Shown: positions 46,118 to 47,579 of the stretch, piece by piece
How positions within the stretch are numbered: the first letter of the stretch is position 1
Layout: every line of letters starts with the position of its first letter
NCBI RefSeq assembly: GCF_001428625.1
Contig: NZ_LMIE01000009.1
Coordinates: 1 to 47,579, forward strand
DNA length: 47,579 nucleotides
Direction: 5' to 3'
From: Hydrogenophaga sp. Root209
GTDB lineage: Bacteria > Pseudomonadota > Gammaproteobacteria > Burkholderiales > Burkholderiaceae_C
The notes under the pieces: model-generated
What the model was told of the DNA's origin: nothing
What the model saw: the letters and a program-made list of their open reading frames with translations, nothing else
The model's database searches: none
Translations under genes and position numbers: made by a program

Positions 46118-47361
46118 CACCAGAATCCCATGGCCTGCTGGAGTTCGGGTTGAGCGGCAGCTCGCGACTGCAGCGGCACGCCCGCCACCGCAGCGTCCCA
46201 GGCTTGGCGCAGGGCACCAACGCCCGCGGCCACGCCGGCGGGGTGTCCGAAGATGCCCCCGCCGGCGGCGAAGATCAGGTCCTGGTTGCCGGTGGCGGCG
46301 TAGGTGGCGGCGGCGACCAGGCCGGTCTGCCCTGAACTGAAGACGGGCATCACGCTCATGGGAGCGTGTGGCCACAGCGGTTCTGTGACCGCGCGCACGG
46401 ATTCGACCACCTGTGCGTCGCTTTCGCTGAACTTGTTGGCGATGCCGTTGACATGCAGATGGTCGGCCCCGGCCAGACGCCACAGCTTGTGCCAGGCACG
46501 GTAGTCCCAGCCCAGCGCCGGATGCCTGCTCAGGTAACCCCAGCCATTGCGATGCGCGTGAATGGGCAACATGCTGTGGCGGCGCAGCTCGCGCAACCCG
46601 ACCAGGCCCACCGAGTTGAGGCTGAGCATGACGCAGGTGCCACCCTGGGCGTGCACAAAATCGTGGCGGCGCTTCATCTCGTCGAGTTCGCCGGTCAGGT
46701 TGAACGCCACCATGACCTTGCGGCCCAGGCGGTCGGCACCAGCATGCACCTCGCGCATCACGGCGCGCACGCGGTCTTCGAACGGGCAATGTGAGCCATC
46801 GGTCTGCAGCTCATCGTCCTTGATGAAGTCAATGCCGCCGTCGATGAGCTTGCGCGCTTCAAGCGCGGTCTGCTCTGGAGAGAGGCCAACGCTGGGCTTG
46901 ATGATGGTGCCGATCAGTGGGCCACTGGCCACGCCTGCCAGGCGGCGCGTGCCTTCGATGCCAAATGCGGGGCCTGGGTATGCGGTAGAGAACGCGGGCG
47001 GGAGCCGCAAGTCAGTGATGCGCAGCCCCGAGACGCACTGCAGTTCGAACAGGTTGCCCGCCACCGTGGCCATGACGTTGGGCAGCGAAACGCCCATGTT
47101 GTCAACAGACCAGGAGAGTTCCAGCTGGCAGCGGGTGAAGCGCGCGCCTTCCTTGTATTTGCCCGGCAGGCTGGGCACTGGGGCGTCGTTCAGAACAGTC
47201 AGACGCTCGATGCGCGCACCACTGCGCTGTTTGAGTTCGTCTGTTTCGTTGGCCAATGCGAGAAAGGTGCCGCTGGACTGCTCACCGGCAATGGTCTGCG
47301 CCGCGCGCTGCGGGTCTTCGGGGGTTTCGAGCCAGTAACTGGCGTGGATGCGTTCAGACAT
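46117..47361 (-). CDS. oiaX: RuBisCO-like protein, OiaX-like
   Basis: A 414-residue RuBisCO-like protein (form IV). Active-site marks kept: K-P in GTIIKPSVGLSP, K181-D-D-E184 (carbamylated lysine and metal ligands in bona fide RuBisCO), HAHRNGWG, the VFSSGQTG phosphate loop and AAGGGIFGHPAGVAAG. With the DUF1537 kinase downstream and a TRAP transporter upstream, the likely role is 3-oxo-isoapionate 4-phosphate decarboxylation (OiaX) to a four-carbon sugar phosphate. A different acid-sugar RuBisCO-like activity remains possible because only the gene context separates subgroups here. Confidence 0.85.
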   Translation of the reverse strand: MSERIHASYWLETPEDPQRAAQTIAGEQSSGTFLALANETDELKQRSGARIERLTVLNDAPVPSLPGKYKEGARFTRCQLELSWSVDNMGVSLPNVMATVAGNLFELQCVSGLRITDLRLPPAFSTAYPGPAFGIEGTRRLAGVASGPLIGTIIKPSVGLSPEQTALEARKLIDGGIDFIKDDELQTDGSHCPFEDRVRAVMREVHAGADRLGRKVMVAFNLTGELDEMKRRHDFVHAQGGTCVMLSLNSVGLVGLRELRRHSMLPIHAHRNGWGYLSRHPALGWDYRAWHKLWRLAGADHLHVNGIANKFSESDAQVVESVRAVTEPLWPHAPMSVMPVFSSGQTGLVAAATYAATGNQDLIFAAGGGIFGHPAGVAAGVGALRQAWDAAVAGVPLQSRAAAQPELQQAMGFW

Positions 47362-47373
47362 GGTTAAAGGGGC

Positions 47374-47579
47374 TCACTGTGGACCGACAAGAGGTTCGAT
47401 CACGGCATTGTTCGAAAACACCGCGTCGCGCAAGGCGAGCGAGATCGAAGGCAGGTAGGTGATGAGGGTCAGGCAGCCCATGATGACCAGCACGAAAGGC
47501 AGCAGGTGGCCCACGATGCGGTCCAGCGAGATCTTCGCCACCGTGCAGGCCGCGAAGAGGTTCACGCCAAAGGGCGGGG
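47374..47579 (-). CDS. TRAP transporter large permease (DctM), C-terminal end (partial)
   Basis: The C-terminal 67 or so residues of a DctM-type permease, running off the window edge: PPFGVNLFAACTVAKISLDR, then a transmembrane helix HLLPFVLVIMGCLTLITYLPSISLAL. The P-P-F-G-V-N-L-F motif is diagnostic of the last part of TRAP large permeases. It ends 12 bases before the RuBisCO-like gene on the same strand, so substrate import and catabolism are one operon. Confidence 0.92.
   Translation of the reverse strand, partial: PPFGVNLFAACTVAKISLDRIVGHLLPFVLVIMGCLTLITYLPSISLALRDAVFSNNAVIEPLVGPQ

Overview
The window is a GC-rich, densely packed stretch of a proteobacterial chromosome. Its gene content (Bug/TctC-type solute receptors, DUF1840, DUF2889, CoA-dependent aerobic aromatic degradation, a GC-rich intergenic repeat family) points to a Burkholderiales member, most likely Comamonadaceae and Hydrogenophaga-like. 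This is a judgement from protein recognition, not from a marker gene. I see no rRNA, tRNA, CRISPR array, transposase, integrase or phage gene.

Layout. 1-4018 (+): the end of a branched-chain-type ABC ATPase, a PaaK-like CoA ligase and two Bug receptors, one translationally coupled to a small conserved protein. 4246-4572 (-): DUF1840. 4689-11778 (+): a catabolic operon with a two-domain 2-aminobenzoyl-CoA monooxygenase/reductase type enzyme, a MarR regulator, enoyl-CoA hydratase, acyl-CoA dehydrogenase, benzoate/2-aminobenzoate-CoA ligase and a RidA-like protein. Several junctions are ATGA overlaps. Together these form the CoA-thioester route for anthranilate: activation, dearomatising hydroxylation/reduction, beta-oxidation-like ring degradation and probably enamine hydrolysis. 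11941-15730 (+): a PQQ-type sugar dehydrogenase, a cytochrome c and a PqqU/YncD-like TonB-dependent receptor, which read as one module of cofactor import, periplasmic oxidation and electron transfer.

15751-18634: a PAS histidine kinase (-), a 64-aa protein (+) and an ABC substrate-binding protein (-). 18818-20847 (+): a stand-alone TIR-domain protein overlapping a periplasmic double aspartyl-protease/PDZ protein. 20849-24791: a lipoprotein and an acyl-CoA synthetase (-), divergent from a GAF-Fis regulator (+). 24881-27690 (+): DUF1810 protein and KatG, closed by a strong intrinsic terminator. 27749-29060 (-): a zone of decay, with a gene whose N-terminus looks frameshifted and an acyl-CoA synthetase remnant carrying two internal deletions. 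29101-35833: a 1904-aa CHASE/PAS hybrid kinase (-) divergent from a response regulator (+).

35845-36117: a tandem array of the intergenic repeat. 36268-40823 (+): NTF2-like protein, Bug receptor, FMN reductase, a core-MetE (MesD-like) methionine synthase and a serine beta-lactamase-like hydrolase. 40886-42159 (+): three small proteins. 42196-43809 (-): a dihaem cytochrome c and DUF2889. 43979-47579 (-): an acid-sugar operon with TRAP permease, RuBisCO-like protein and DUF1537 kinase (OiaX/OiaK-like, D-apionate type) and a GntR regulator.

The observations most worth following are the PQQ import-oxidation module, the RidA-like protein lacking its catalytic arginine inside an enamine-producing pathway, the TIR/aspartyl-protease gene pair, the MesD-FMN reductase pair, and an intergenic repeat whose outer stem differs in sequence between copies but stays complementary in four of them.
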